64,000 nt of DNA. Origin: Acidobacteriota bacterium (GTDB taxonomy: Bacteria > Acidobacteriota > Vicinamibacteria > Vicinamibacterales > 2-12-FULL-66-21). Shown piece after piece: positions 17,552 through 25,711 of the stretch; position 1 is the stretch's first letter; every line of letters begins with the position of its first letter. Location: positions 62,001-126,000 of the forward strand of contig QHWT01000048.1 of NCBI GenBank assembly GCA_003222675.1. The letters run 5' to 3'. The translations under genes were made by a program, and so were the position numbers. The notes under the pieces are model-generated. The model was not told the origin of the DNA, ran no database searches, and was given only the letters and a program-made list of their open reading frames with translations.

Positions 17552-18937
17552 CTATTGAGGAAATATCTTTCCAGGATTCAGGATACCCTGCGGGTCGAAC
17601 GCCTGCTTCACCCGCTTCATCAACGCAATCTCATCCGCTGACAACTCGATCGTCAGAAACGTCGATTTTGCGAACCCTATCCCGTGTTCGCCGCTGATCG
17701 AGCCCTCGAGCGCGACGACACCTTCGAAGAGCACACGTTCCGCTTCGTGCGCGCGGCGGATCTCCTCCTCCACATCGTCCACCATGATGTTGACGTGGAT
17801 GTTGCCATCTCCTGCATGGCCGAAACACGGAATGCGGAGGCGGTAGTCCGCTTTGATGTGGTCGACGAGCTCGAACAGCTGCGGGATGCGTCCCTTGGGG
17901 ACGACGACGTCGTGATTGAACTTGATCGGGGTGATGGTCTTCAGTGACGGCGAGAGTTCGCGGCGCATGCGCCAGAGCTCCTCGCGCTCCGACTCGTCCC
18001 GTGCGCGCAGCACCTCGGTGGCGCCGGCGCGCCGGCAGGCACGCTCGACGCGGTCGGCTTCTTCCCGAACGGCCTCGGCAAGCCCGTCGACTTCGAGAAG
18101 GAGCAGCGCGCCCGTGCCGTCGGGCGCGAGCGATCGCACCCCAAGATGGCGCGCCACTGCGTCGAGCGAATCGCGGTCGATCAGCTCGATGGCGGCCGGG
18201 ACGACGCGTTCGCGGATGATTCCGGTGACGGCGTTCGCGGCCTCGCTGACGGTCCGGAACGTCGCGCGCAACGTGGATTGCACGGGTGGCTTCGGCACGA
18301 GCCGCAGGACGATCTTGGTGATGATCGCAAGCGTGCCTTCCGATCCGACCAGCACGTGCGTGAGATCGTAGCCGACGACATTCTTGACGACCTTCCCGCC
18401 GGTCTCGACGATCTCTCCGGTCGGCAGCACGGCTTCGAGGCCGAGCACATACTGCTTCGTCGTGCCGTACTTGAATGCACGCGGCCCGCCGGCGCATTCG
18501 GCGACGTTGCCGCCGATGGCGGACTGCTTCAGCGATGCGGGGTCAGGTGGATAGAAGAGACCGATGCGTTCCACGGCCGCTTGAAGATCGCCGGTGATCA
18601 CGTTCGGCTCGACGATCGCGACGAGGTTGTCTTCGTCGATCTCGAGGATGCGGTTCATCCGCTCGAGCGAGAGCACGACGCCACCATTGACCGGCACCGC
18701 GCCACCGGTGTAGCCCGTTCCGGCGCCGCGAGGCACGAGGGGAATCCTGTGCTGTGCGCAGAGCCGCACGACACCCGCAACCTGATCGGATCCATCCGGC
18801 AAGACGACGACATCCGCCGGGCGACCGCGCTTGCTGCCATCCGTGCCGTACATCTGAAGGCTGGCGGAATCGGTGCGAACGTGATCCGCGGACACGACGC
18901 GCTCGAGGCCACGGAGGAAATCAGGAGGGAGAGCCAC
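17552..18937 (-). CDS. glcD: FAD-linked 2-hydroxyacid oxidase, GlcD/D-lactate dehydrogenase type
   Basis: A 461-residue VAO/PCMH flavoprotein that oxidises a 2-hydroxyacid such as glycolate or D-lactate. The FAD-binding domain shows PRGAGTGYTGGAVPVNGG (residues 69-86), PDPASLKQSAIGGNVAECAG and GYDLTHVLVGSEGTLAIIT. The C-terminal domain shows FGHAGDGNIHVNIM (about 369-382) and EGSISGEHGIGFAK. GlcE/GlcF partners are absent nearby, so substrate is open. It starts at GTG. TATATT (18946-18951, minus strand) ends 8 nt before it, and the start codon lies within a CCACGGATC repeat unit. Confidence 0.85.
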   Translation of the reverse strand: MALPPDFLRGLERVVSADHVRTDSASLQMYGTDGSKRGRPADVVVLPDGSDQVAGVVRLCAQHRIPLVPRGAGTGYTGGAVPVNGGVVLSLERMNRILEIDEDNLVAIVEPNVITGDLQAAVERIGLFYPPDPASLKQSAIGGNVAECAGGPRAFKYGTTKQYVLGLEAVLPTGEIVETGGKVVKNVVGYDLTHVLVGSEGTLAIITKIVLRLVPKPPVQSTLRATFRTVSEAANAVTGIIRERVVPAAIELIDRDSLDAVARHLGVRSLAPDGTGALLLLEVDGLAEAVREEADRVERACRRAGATEVLRARDESEREELWRMRRELSPSLKTITPIKFNHDVVVPKGRIPQLFELVDHIKADYRLRIPCFGHAGDGNIHVNIMVDDVEEEIRRAHEAERVLFEGVVALEGSISGEHGIGFAKSTFLTIELSADEIALMKRVKQAFDPQGILNPGKIFPQ

Positions 18938-19085
18938 GGATCAGAAATATATCAGCCACGGATCACTCGGATCACACGGATCGACACGCCATGAGTCCTC
19001 AGAGTCGCGCAATCCCGGCGACGTTGCCCTATTACTCCGTGAAATCCGCGTGATCCGTGGCTGCCTTCTTACTGCGTGAGATCTG
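18926..19085. repeat. CCACGGATCA / TGATCCGTGG inverted array
   Basis: Units CCACGGATCA, CCACGGATCACTCGGATC and ACACGGATCGACACG on the left (18934-18995). The rough inverse GTGAAATCCGCGTGATCC, GTGGCTGCC and GTGAGATCTGTGGCC is on the right (about 19040-19083). It spans the glcD start and the end of the aminotransferase gene. No gene lies inside. Confidence 0.75.
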
Positions 19086-19089
19086 TGGC

Positions 19090-20292
19090 CTAGGTTTGCG
19101 CGGCGCGCGGCTCGGCGACCTTGTTGAGGAACTCGAAAATACGGTCGGTGCCGCGGCGGAGCTCCTGCAATGATGTCGCGTACGACAGGCGCAGGAATCC
19201 GGGCGCGTCGAACGCCTCGCCCGGCGTGACGGCGACGCGTGCGTCGTTCAAGAGCGCGGTCGCAAGCTCCGCGGACGTGCGGATGCCGTCCGGCGAGAGG
19301 AACTCGGAGACGTTCGGGAACATGTAGAACGCGCCGGCTGGCTTGGTGAGACGGATGCGCGGATCCGCGGTAAGCCAGTCGTAGAGCTGATCGCGGCGGG
19401 CGCGGTACTCGTCCAGCATCTCGGTGACGCAGGACTGCGGGCCCCGCAGCGCCGCTTCAGCCGCCTTCTGACTGATCGAGCAAACGTTCGATGTCGAGTG
19501 GCTCTGGAGCGCGTTCGACGCGCTGACGATCGCGGCGGGAGCGATGGTCCAGCCGCACCGCCAACCGGTCATCGCATAAGCCTTCGAGGCGGACCCGCAC
19601 AGGATCGAGTGCTCGCGGTTGTATTTCACGAGCACGCCCACCAGATTGTGCGGCACGGGGTCGTAGATCAGCTTTTCGTAACAGAGGTCCAGCAGGATCC
19701 AGATGTCGCGGCGCGCCGCCTCCTGCGCAATCGCGGCGAGATCCGCTTCCGAGATGAGCGCCCCGGTCGGATTCGCCGGCGAATTGATGATGATGCCGCG
19801 CGTGCGCGGCGTAACGGCGGAAAGGAACGCGTCGGCGTGGAGGCAGAACCCATCCTCCGCGTGCGACCGCACGATCACCGGCGTCGCATCCGCCATCTTA
19901 ATCTGCTCGACGAGCGTCGGCCAGCCCGGCGCGTGCGTAATCACCTCATCGCCCGTGTCGAAGACCGACATCGCGGCATTGAAGAGCGCCTGCTTGCCGC
20001 CGGCCGTGACGATCACTTCGGCGGGCGCGTACTCGACGCCGTAATCGGCGCGATAGCGGTCGACGATCGCGCGTTTGAGATCGTCGGTGCCGGAATTCGT
20101 CGTGTACTTCGTGAAATGAGCATCGATCGCCTTGTGCGCCGCGGCCGAGATGTGCGGCGGCGTCGGAAAGTCCGGTTCGCCGGCGCCGAAGTCGACGATG
20201 TCGACCCCTTGCGCCTTGAGGCGCAGCGCGTCCGCCGTCACCTTCATCGTCGGCGACATCGCGATGCGCCGCGTCCGTGCTGAGAGTTCCAT
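19090..20292 (-). CDS. Class I aminotransferase, aspartate/prephenate type
   Basis: A 400-residue PLP enzyme of fold type I, subgroup I-gamma, close to thermophile aspartate aminotransferases that may also act on prephenate or aromatic substrates. Seen: VDFGAGEPDFPTPPH, VTAGGKQALFNAAM, NSPANPTGALIS, and SASKAYAMTGWRCGW with the PLP lysine K237. FLRLSYATS carries the carboxylate-binding arginine. The ATG at 20292 overlaps the region of the coaD stop codon, so the genes are coupled. The aromatic operon elsewhere lacks an aminotransferase, so this gene could serve tyrosine/phenylalanine synthesis (inference). Confidence 0.85.
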   Translation of the reverse strand: MELSARTRRIAMSPTMKVTADALRLKAQGVDIVDFGAGEPDFPTPPHISAAAHKAIDAHFTKYTTNSGTDDLKRAIVDRYRADYGVEYAPAEVIVTAGGKQALFNAAMSVFDTGDEVITHAPGWPTLVEQIKMADATPVIVRSHAEDGFCLHADAFLSAVTPRTRGIIINSPANPTGALISEADLAAIAQEAARRDIWILLDLCYEKLIYDPVPHNLVGVLVKYNREHSILCGSASKAYAMTGWRCGWTIAPAAIVSASNALQSHSTSNVCSISQKAAEAALRGPQSCVTEMLDEYRARRDQLYDWLTADPRIRLTKPAGAFYMFPNVSEFLSPDGIRTSAELATALLNDARVAVTPGEAFDAPGFLRLSYATSLQELRRGTDRIFEFLNKVAEPRAAQT

Positions 20293-20294
20293 GT

Positions 20295-20764
20295 TCACGC
20301 CCTCAAGGTTTGCCGCGCGAGCTTCTTCTCGCGCAATCGATCTTCGACGACCGTGGGCACGATGCCGGTGACGGAGCCGCCGAGCGCGACGACCTCCTTC
20401 ACCAGATGAACACGGTTTCGACGTCGGGATTCAGACGGCGGTTCATGAGCGCCATCTGCATCTCGTACTCGAAGTCGGACACCGCGCGCAGCCCTTTCAC
20501 GATGACGCTCGCCTGCCGGCTCCGAGCGTAATCGACGAGGAGACCGTCGAAGGTGTCCACTTCGACGTTGGCATAGTCCGCGAACACCTTCCGCGCGACA
20601 TCGACGCGCTCCGGCACGGTGAACAGCGGCGACTTCTCGAGGTTCACCAGGATCGCGATGACGATCTTGTCGAAGAGTCCCGAGCCGCGCTGGATGATGT
20701 CGACATGACCGTTGGTGAGCGGATCGAATGACCCGGGGTAAATGGCAATGACCTCAGCCCTCAT
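20295..20764 (-). pseudogene. coaD: Phosphopantetheine adenylyltransferase, frameshifted by a 37-nt deletion
   Basis: CoaD makes dephospho-CoA from phosphopantetheine and ATP. Residues 1-119 look normal: YPGSFDPLTNGH (nucleotidyltransferase motif), FTVPERVDVARK, KGLRAVSDFEYEMQMALMNR, DVETVF. The frame then stops at 20399. The normal C-terminus continues in another frame as LVKEVVALGGSVTG to a TGA at 20295. Compared with the family, the segment between VF and LVKEV (usually 13 residues including the ISSS ATP-site motif) is reduced to 2 nt. That is 37 nt missing, and restoring them gives 168 residues. It is either a real lesion in a usually essential gene or an assembly error. Confidence 0.8.
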
Positions 20765-21311
20765 CAGCGGCCCCAAAGAAAGACAGCGCACTGTCGCCGG
20801 AGACGATCGTGCGCAGCAACCGCAGTCCGGCATGCTCGGGCGGCGAGTATCGTTTCGCGTGTTCGATCACGAGTCGCGTCGCGGGGCCGGTGATGCGCGC
20901 TGCGGCGTCGAGCGCATCCTTGACGGCCTCTTCCGAGTACGGCGGGTCGAGCACGACAATCTCGAAACCGCCCGACGTCCGCCGCGCGGCGTCGGCAAAT
21001 CCCGCGCGGATAATAGCATAGCGCTCCCGGGCCGCCGGTGTCCCGGAAACCACGCGCGCGAGGTTCTCTTCGATCAAGCGTACGGCGCGGGGGTCGCGCT
21101 CGACGAACGTCACGTGCGCCGCGCCGCGGCTCAGCGCTTCGATCCCGATCGCGCCGGTCCCTGCGTAGCCATCGAGCACGCGCGCGCCGCGCACCGATGC
21201 GCCGAGCACGTTGAACAGCGTCTCGCGCAGGCGATCGGATGTCGGCCGCAGCCCTTCCCATGTAGGGGCCTTCAGCTGACGGCCCTTGAACTCTCCAGCG
21301 ACAATACGCAA
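20754..21311 (-). CDS. rsmD: 16S rRNA m2G966 methyltransferase RsmD
   Basis: A SAM-dependent methyltransferase acting on guanine 966 of 16S rRNA during small-subunit assembly. The start is probably the TTG giving LRIVAGEFKGRQLKAP, the normal N-terminus, for about 185 residues. Motifs: RPTSDRLRETLFNVL, VLDGYAGTGAIGIEALSRGA (SAM site) and VVLDPPYSEE (the catalytic DPPY). An ATG 42 nt further upstream is in frame but encodes repeat-derived residues. The stop overlaps coaD by 11 nt, the usual rsmD-coaD pairing. Confidence 0.9.
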   Translation of the reverse strand: MRIVAGEFKGRQLKAPTWEGLRPTSDRLRETLFNVLGASVRGARVLDGYAGTGAIGIEALSRGAAHVTFVERDPRAVRLIEENLARVVSGTPAARERYAIIRAGFADAARRTSGGFEIVVLDPPYSEEAVKDALDAAARITGPATRLVIEHAKRYSPPEHAGLRLLRTIVSGDSALSFFGAADEG

Positions 21312-21550
21312 TCGCGAATCCCTGATTCCTGATCCAGTATCCCTGATCCTCAATCCTGAATCGCTATCCCTGATCGCTATCCTGAATCTCCGATCGTCAG
21401 TCGCGAACCGTCGATGCTAAGGCCCCGCCGAACGCTTGCGGATTCGGGGTTGCGATTCGGGATTCGGATTCACGATAAGGATAAGGATCCGCGATACGCG
21501 ATTGAGGATCAGGGATCCCGGATCAGGGATCAGGGATCGACGATTCGAGG
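21312..21550. repeat. Long inverted array of ATCCCTGA / TCAGGGAT units
   Basis: Left half (21317-21412): AATCCCTGATTCCTGATCC and further CCTGATC/CCTGAATC units. Right half (about 21438-21545): GGATTCGGGG, GATTCGGGATTCGG, GGATCAGGGATCCC and GATCAGGGATCAGGGATC. The halves are roughly inverse. It separates recG from rsmD on the same strand, so it must be read through unless a promoter lies inside. It extends the open frame into rsmD. Confidence 0.85.
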
Positions 21551-21553
21551 GCG

Positions 21554-23689
21554 TCACCCAATTCCAACGAGCCCGAAGCGTTGTTCCCAGCTGGTATTCA
21601 CGAGCGACGTGAGCGCCGGCGCCTGCGACGGATCGTCGAGCGCGGCAACCGCTTCGCGCCGCGCTTCCTCCATCAATGCGTGATCGCGCAGCAGGTCGCC
21701 GACGCGAAGCGTCGGCATGCCCGACTGCCGCGTGCCGAAGAAATCTCCGGGTCCGCGCAGCTTCAGATCGCGCTCGGCGATCTCGAATCCGTCCGTCGTC
21801 TCGGCGAGTGCGCGAAGACGTTGCTTTCCTTCGTCCGTAATCGGGTATTGGTACAAGAGGACGCAGTGCGATTTGTGCGCGCCGCGGCCGACGCGGCCGC
21901 GCAGCTGATGAAGCTGCGACAGACCGAAACGTTCGGCATGCTCGACGACCATCACGGTCGCGTTCGGCACGTCCACCCCCACTTCGACCACCGTGGTCGA
22001 CACCAGGATCTGGAACTCGTTGCGTGCGAATGCGCCCATCACGCGGTCCTTGGCATCCTGTTTCATGCGCCCGTGGAGCAGCGCGACGCGATACTCGGGA
22101 AACACGTCCTGCGACAGGTGATCGGCCATCTCGGTTGCCGCTTTCAGATCGACCTTCGCCGATTCTTCCACGAGGGGATAAATGATATAGGCCTGCCGCC
22201 CCGCTTCGACCTGCTGACGGACGAACTGATAGATCTCGCCGCGCCGCGACTCCGGCCGCACCGTCGTCGCGATCGGCTGCCGGCCCGGCGGCATCTCCCG
22301 CATCGTCGACACATCGAGGTCGCCGTAGGTCGTCAGCGCCAGCGTGCGCGGTATCGGCGTCGCCGTCATCACGAGCACGTCGGGGTGCAATCCTTTGGCG
22401 CGCAGCGTCGCGCGCTGCAGGACACCGAAGCGGTGCTGCTCGTCGATGATCGTGAGGCCGAGCTCGCGGAACGCGACGTCCTCCTGGACCAGCGCGTGCG
22501 TGCCGATCACCATGTGCAGCGAGCCTCCCGCGAGCTCCGCGAGGATCTCGCGGCGCTTGCGCGCCGGCGTGCCGCCGGTCAGCAGCGTCAACCGGAAGCG
22601 CGACTCCTCGAGCAGGCGGCGGATGTTGAAGAAATGCTGCTCGGCAAGAATCTCGGTCGGCGCCATGAACGCGACCTGCAGGCCGTTTTCCATCGCCACG
22701 AGCGCCGCCATCAACGCGATAATCGTCTTGCCGCACCCGACTTCTCCCTGCAGCAGCCTGTTCATCGGCTGCGGGCGTTTCATGTCGGTCACGATCTCGC
22801 GAATGACGGTCTTCTGATCATTCGTGAGCCTGAATGGCAGCACCTTCCGGATGTTCTCGCGCATCTCGTCGGTTACGACGACGGCGCGTCCCTTGCGCTC
22901 TGAGTCCGCGCGGCGCCGGCGCTGAACGATGCCGAGCTGGAAGAGAAAGAACTCTTCAAAGATGAGCCGACGGTGCGCGGTCGATCGAAACCGATTGAGC
23001 TCATCGATTGATGCGTCGGCGGGTGGAAAATGCACCGCGTCGAGCGCGGGCCGCCGCTCGATCAGGTGTTGACGCCGGCGAACGTCGACAGGAAGAGGAT
23101 CCGGGAGCTCAGGCGGCAGTTGCTGCAGCGCCTGATGCACGAGCGTGCGCTGCATTTTCGCGGTGAGTTGCCCGGTCTTCTCGTAGATGGGTACGATACG
23201 CCCGGTGTGTACCGTCGAGGGATCCCGCTCGGCCTCGTCGATTCCTTCGATTCCTTCGAGTCCTTCGTCCGCTTCGACTCCTTCGACAAGTTCGTACTGC
23301 GGACCCTGCATCTGCAGGCCGTGCGACGTCAGCTCGAGCTTCCCGAACAGGATGACGCGCTGGTGCGCGCGGAAGACGTCGTTCAGGAATGGTTGATTGA
23401 ACCAGATCGCGCGCAGGCTCCCCGTGCGATCCCGCACGAGCATCTCGAAGATCTTGAACCTCGGCCGGCGCGTCGGACGCACGCCGCAGCTCAGGACCTC
23501 GCCCGTGATCGAGGCCGCTACGCCGGGCTTCAACGACGCGATGGTCTGGAAATGTCCCCGGTCTTCATAGCGTGTGGGAAACCGATACAGCAGATCCTCG
23601 ATCGTCGACAGACCGACTCGCTGCAGATCCGCCGCGCGTCGCGGACCTACACCCTTGAGATATTGCAGTGAACCTTGCAGGGGATCCAT
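21554..23689 (-). CDS. recG: ATP-dependent DNA helicase RecG
   Basis: A branch-migration helicase that regresses stalled forks and processes Holliday junctions. The 711 residues comprise an N-terminal wedge/OB domain (LQYLKGVGPRRAADLQ, FPTRYEDR, GPQYELVEG), then SF2 motor motifs GEVGCGKTIIALMAAL (I), APTEILAEQH (Ia), IIDEQHRFGV (II), VMTATPIPRTLAL (III), VSTTVVEVGVDVPNA (V) and QLRGRVGRG (VI). The C-terminus FFGTRQSGMPTLRVGDLL is normal. An unusual acidic insert of about 20 residues (about 132-152) is encoded by a 9-nt tandem repeat. The ATG at 23689 is preferred, because a TTG 12 nt upstream lies in repeat DNA. Confidence 0.95.
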   Translation of the reverse strand: MDPLQGSLQYLKGVGPRRAADLQRVGLSTIEDLLYRFPTRYEDRGHFQTIASLKPGVAASITGEVLSCGVRPTRRPRFKIFEMLVRDRTGSLRAIWFNQPFLNDVFRAHQRVILFGKLELTSHGLQMQGPQYELVEGVEADEGLEGIEGIDEAERDPSTVHTGRIVPIYEKTGQLTAKMQRTLVHQALQQLPPELPDPLPVDVRRRQHLIERRPALDAVHFPPADASIDELNRFRSTAHRRLIFEEFFLFQLGIVQRRRRADSERKGRAVVVTDEMRENIRKVLPFRLTNDQKTVIREIVTDMKRPQPMNRLLQGEVGCGKTIIALMAALVAMENGLQVAFMAPTEILAEQHFFNIRRLLEESRFRLTLLTGGTPARKRREILAELAGGSLHMVIGTHALVQEDVAFRELGLTIIDEQHRFGVLQRATLRAKGLHPDVLVMTATPIPRTLALTTYGDLDVSTMREMPPGRQPIATTVRPESRRGEIYQFVRQQVEAGRQAYIIYPLVEESAKVDLKAATEMADHLSQDVFPEYRVALLHGRMKQDAKDRVMGAFARNEFQILVSTTVVEVGVDVPNATVMVVEHAERFGLSQLHQLRGRVGRGAHKSHCVLLYQYPITDEGKQRLRALAETTDGFEIAERDLKLRGPGDFFGTRQSGMPTLRVGDLLRDHALMEEARREAVAALDDPSQAPALTSLVNTSWEQRFGLVGIG
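23237..23293 (+). repeat. In-frame TTCGATTCC tandem repeat inside recG
   Basis: On the plus strand about six 9-nt units: TTCGATTCC (twice), TTCGAGTCC, TTCGTCCGC, TTCGACTCC, TTCGACAAG. Being a multiple of three, it reads through in recG (antisense to the unit) as repeated Glu-Gly-Ile/Val. The same unit in the opposite reading sense occurs in ftsK at 33427-33462. Confidence 0.85.
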
Positions 23690-23775
23690 GTCAATGCTCA
23701 ATGCCGAATGCTCAACGGCTGGATGTTCAAGATCTCATTCCGGCGTTCAGCATTGAACCTTGGACATTGGACCGT
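23690..23775. repeat. ATGCTCA/ATGCCGA short repeats with rough inverse
   Basis: Upstream of recG: ATGCTCAATGCCGAATGCTC, then TTCAGCATTGAACC, TTGGACATTGGACC. Related units occur at 39447-39465 and 59187-59212. No promoter was recognised for recG. Confidence 0.65.
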
Positions 23776-23780
23776 CGCTG

Positions 23781-24389
23781 TCACTGCACTATCGTGGCGC
23801 TTCCTTGGCCGACTTTGATTTCGCGAATGCGGGCGGGCAGCACGAAGGGATCGTCCATGTTGATCCCCGCGGGGTTCTGCGCGGTCTTCGAGTAGTAGCT
23901 GAGGAGCTCCTGCAGCAGCGCCTTCGGGATCGTCACGCCGGAAATCCCGGCGCTTTCAAGCTGAAACTTCCCAAGCCCGTTCTGTGTCGTCAACGTACCC
24001 GCCGCGGTGATCGGCAACCGTCCCGTCAAATAGGCGAGCGGGTCACTCCAGCCGCGTTTCTTCTGCTTGCGGACTGCGTCGAGATCGACGATCGCGCGGC
24101 CGCCGACGCGTCCATTTCCGAGCGCGGAGAGCGCGGGGTCGACGATCCCGACAGGGACCTGGTCGCCGGCTGAGTACTTCAGGTACGCGTTGACCTCTGC
24201 ATCGGTGACCTGCGTCGTACGCGAGGCGCGCGGCGAACGCGTAGTGTTGCCCAGCTGCACAATTTGCGCGAGCTTCGTCTGGAAGCGTGCCGCATCCTCT
24301 TTCGTGACCCGCATCTGCGCGGCGAGCGACACGGAGAGCGCGGCGGCGACCGCAAGACCGCGAAGCAAGTTAGGAGCGTGCACGTACAT
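23781..24389 (-). CDS. Exported protein of unknown function
   Basis: A 202-residue protein I do not recognise. It has a signal peptide at 1-25 (LLRGLAVAAALSVSLAAQ). The mature part has VTDAEVNAYLKYSAGDQVPV, VGGRAIVDLDAVRKQK, a LAYLTGRLPITAAGTLTTQN turn, SAGISGVTIPKALLQELL and ends LPARIREIKVGQGSATIVQ. The pattern of repeated beta strands and an extended amphipathic helix suggests a lipid- or membrane-associated periplasmic protein, but that is a guess. The start is taken at the ATG before the signal peptide. Confidence 0.65.
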   Translation of the reverse strand: MYVHAPNLLRGLAVAAALSVSLAAQMRVTKEDAARFQTKLAQIVQLGNTTRSPRASRTTQVTDAEVNAYLKYSAGDQVPVGIVDPALSALGNGRVGGRAIVDLDAVRKQKKRGWSDPLAYLTGRLPITAAGTLTTQNGLGKFQLESAGISGVTIPKALLQELLSYYSKTAQNPAGINMDDPFVLPARIREIKVGQGSATIVQ

Positions 24390-24424
24390 GAGCGTCGAGA
24401 AACCCGGGCGGGCACTGGCAGGAT

Positions 24425-24575
24425 CGATTGTAGCAGGCTCAGGGTCGGGCCTTATGACGGCTGGCTTAACACGCTGTTGAAAAAGCCCGGTCAATCAGGC
24501 TGCCGTTCTTCAGCAGCCTGTTCAGGCTCTGCGCCCTGAGCCGCATGAGCCTTGAATCATCAGCCATGAGCAAGG
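24425..24575. repeat. Gene-free stretch with CTGAGCC/GGCTCAGG units
   Basis: GCAGGCTCAGGGTCGGG at 24430, GGCTGCCGTTCTTCAGCAGCC (hairpin, about 24500-24520), then GTTCAGGCTCTGCGCCCTG and GAGCCGCATGAGCC. It probably lies between two minus-strand transcription units. No gene was seen. Confidence 0.5.
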
Positions 24576-24576
24576 C

Positions 24577-25122
24577 TTAGCTTCCTCCACGACGTCCCCG
24601 GACGTTCTGGCGCGCGCGCATGAGCAGGTCGAGCCGCTTGCGATCCATCTGCTCTTCGAAGAGCCGGAACTGCGCCTGCTGACGCACGTCGAGCAGCTCG
24701 TCGACCGCGTCGTAGGCCTTGCGGATCTCGGCCGCGCCGCGTTCGTCCTCGTCCCGCAGCACCTTCAGGCGATCGCGCATTTCCGCTTCGTCGCCCGCGG
24801 GTGTCTGCGAGTTCGTGAGCCGCCGGAGGTCCCGGAGGATACGGTTGCGCGCCACGACGTGGCGTCTCCGTATCTCCTGGAGCGTCTTCAGACGCGCGAC
24901 GAAGCGCACGTAATGTTCATCGGTGAGCTGCAGCGCGTCCTGCGCCTGCACCAACGCGTACGCATCGTAGAGCCGCTGGATTTCGCCGGCGGAGACCCCT
25001 GGAGCGTCCAACGGCGCGGCAGCCGGTCCCGCCGTCGCGGGAACCTGCCGCGCCTCGGCCACGGCTCGCGCGCCTCCGCCAGCGGCCATAAATGCAATGA
25101 CGACGATCATGGCTCGCAGCAT
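24577..25122 (-). CDS. Exported helical protein, Spy/CpxP-like stress sensor candidate
   Basis: A 181-residue protein with a signal peptide (residues 1-25). An all-helical mature region has EIQRLYDAYALVQAQDALQL, DEHYVRFVARLKTLQEIRR, RNRILRDLRRLT and QAQFRLFEEQMDRKRLDLL. The helical hairpins, many Arg/Glu and absence of cysteines recall periplasmic chaperone/adaptor proteins of the LTXXQ/CpxP group, which I cannot prove. It is the third gene of the sigma/anti-sigma operon (10 bp after the anti-sigma stop) and may be a regulated effector. A Shine-Dalgarno GAGGA precedes the ATG. Confidence 0.65.
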   Translation of the reverse strand: MLRAMIVVIAFMAAGGGARAVAEARQVPATAGPAAAPLDAPGVSAGEIQRLYDAYALVQAQDALQLTDEHYVRFVARLKTLQEIRRRHVVARNRILRDLRRLTNSQTPAGDEAEMRDRLKVLRDEDERGAAEIRKAYDAVDELLDVRQQAQFRLFEEQMDRKRLDLLMRARQNVRGRRGGS

Positions 25123-25132
25123 TCGCAATTCC

Positions 25133-25711
25133 TCAAGCGCCCGCGTGTTTGAGCGCGTCCTGCAGCAGCCGTCCAAACTCGTTGCGTTCGGCAGGGGTCA
25201 ACTGCAGCACCGCGTTCTCGGCCTCGCCCGGGCGGAGCGTGATGCCCGCGGCATGCGCATCCTCAATAGCCATATCGCTCGCGACGTCGCGCAATACCAT
25301 CCACGCGGGATCCTCGCCAGGATCGGTCGCAGGCGGGGCCGCGGGCACCATCGCCACGTCCGCCGGTGGCGTCAATGGGGCGTCGTGCGCGCGACGAGGA
25401 TATAGCGCGGCAGACGCAATAGCGATGGAAACGATCATGACACTGGCAAATGCCGGCATCGGTCGAAGCACGAACCAGGATCGCCGAGGCGACGGCTCCG
25501 TGGCGATCGCGCGTTGCACCCCCTGCTGAAAATGATCCCAGAAGAGCGGCGACGGCTCCGGCGGAGCGTCCGTACCCGCGTCCCGCATCATCATCCGCAA
25601 GGCATGCGCCTGCGCGCGACACGCGTCGCACCGCTCGAGATGCGCGGCGCGCGCGGCGTCGAGCGCGCCGTCGGCGAGATCCACGAATTCCGAAGGCGAC
25701 AGATGCCTCAT
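25133..25711 (-). CDS. Membrane anti-sigma factor with zinc-finger domain
   Basis: A 192-residue protein. The N-terminal ASD/zf-HC2 type domain shows LSPSEFVDLADGALDAA and HLERCDACRAQ (H-x3-C-x2-C at about residues 24-31). One membrane segment follows (FASVMIVSIAIASAALY, about 88-105), then a C-terminal periplasmic part ending LTPAERNEFGRLLQDALKH. It should hold the ECF sigma factor encoded just upstream (4-bp overlap) until an envelope signal arrives. The signal is unknown. Confidence 0.85.
   Translation of the reverse strand: MRHLSPSEFVDLADGALDAARAAHLERCDACRAQAHALRMMMRDAGTDAPPEPSPLFWDHFQQGVQRAIATEPSPRRSWFVLRPMPAFASVMIVSIAIASAALYPRRAHDAPLTPPADVAMVPAAPPATDPGEDPAWMVLRDVASDMAIEDAHAAGITLRPGEAENAVLQLTPAERNEFGRLLQDALKHAGA

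Noticed and set aside
23030-23671. 213-codon plus-strand open frame
   Set aside because: It is antisense to recG; the Phe/Asp/Ser repeats come from the 9-nt repeat.
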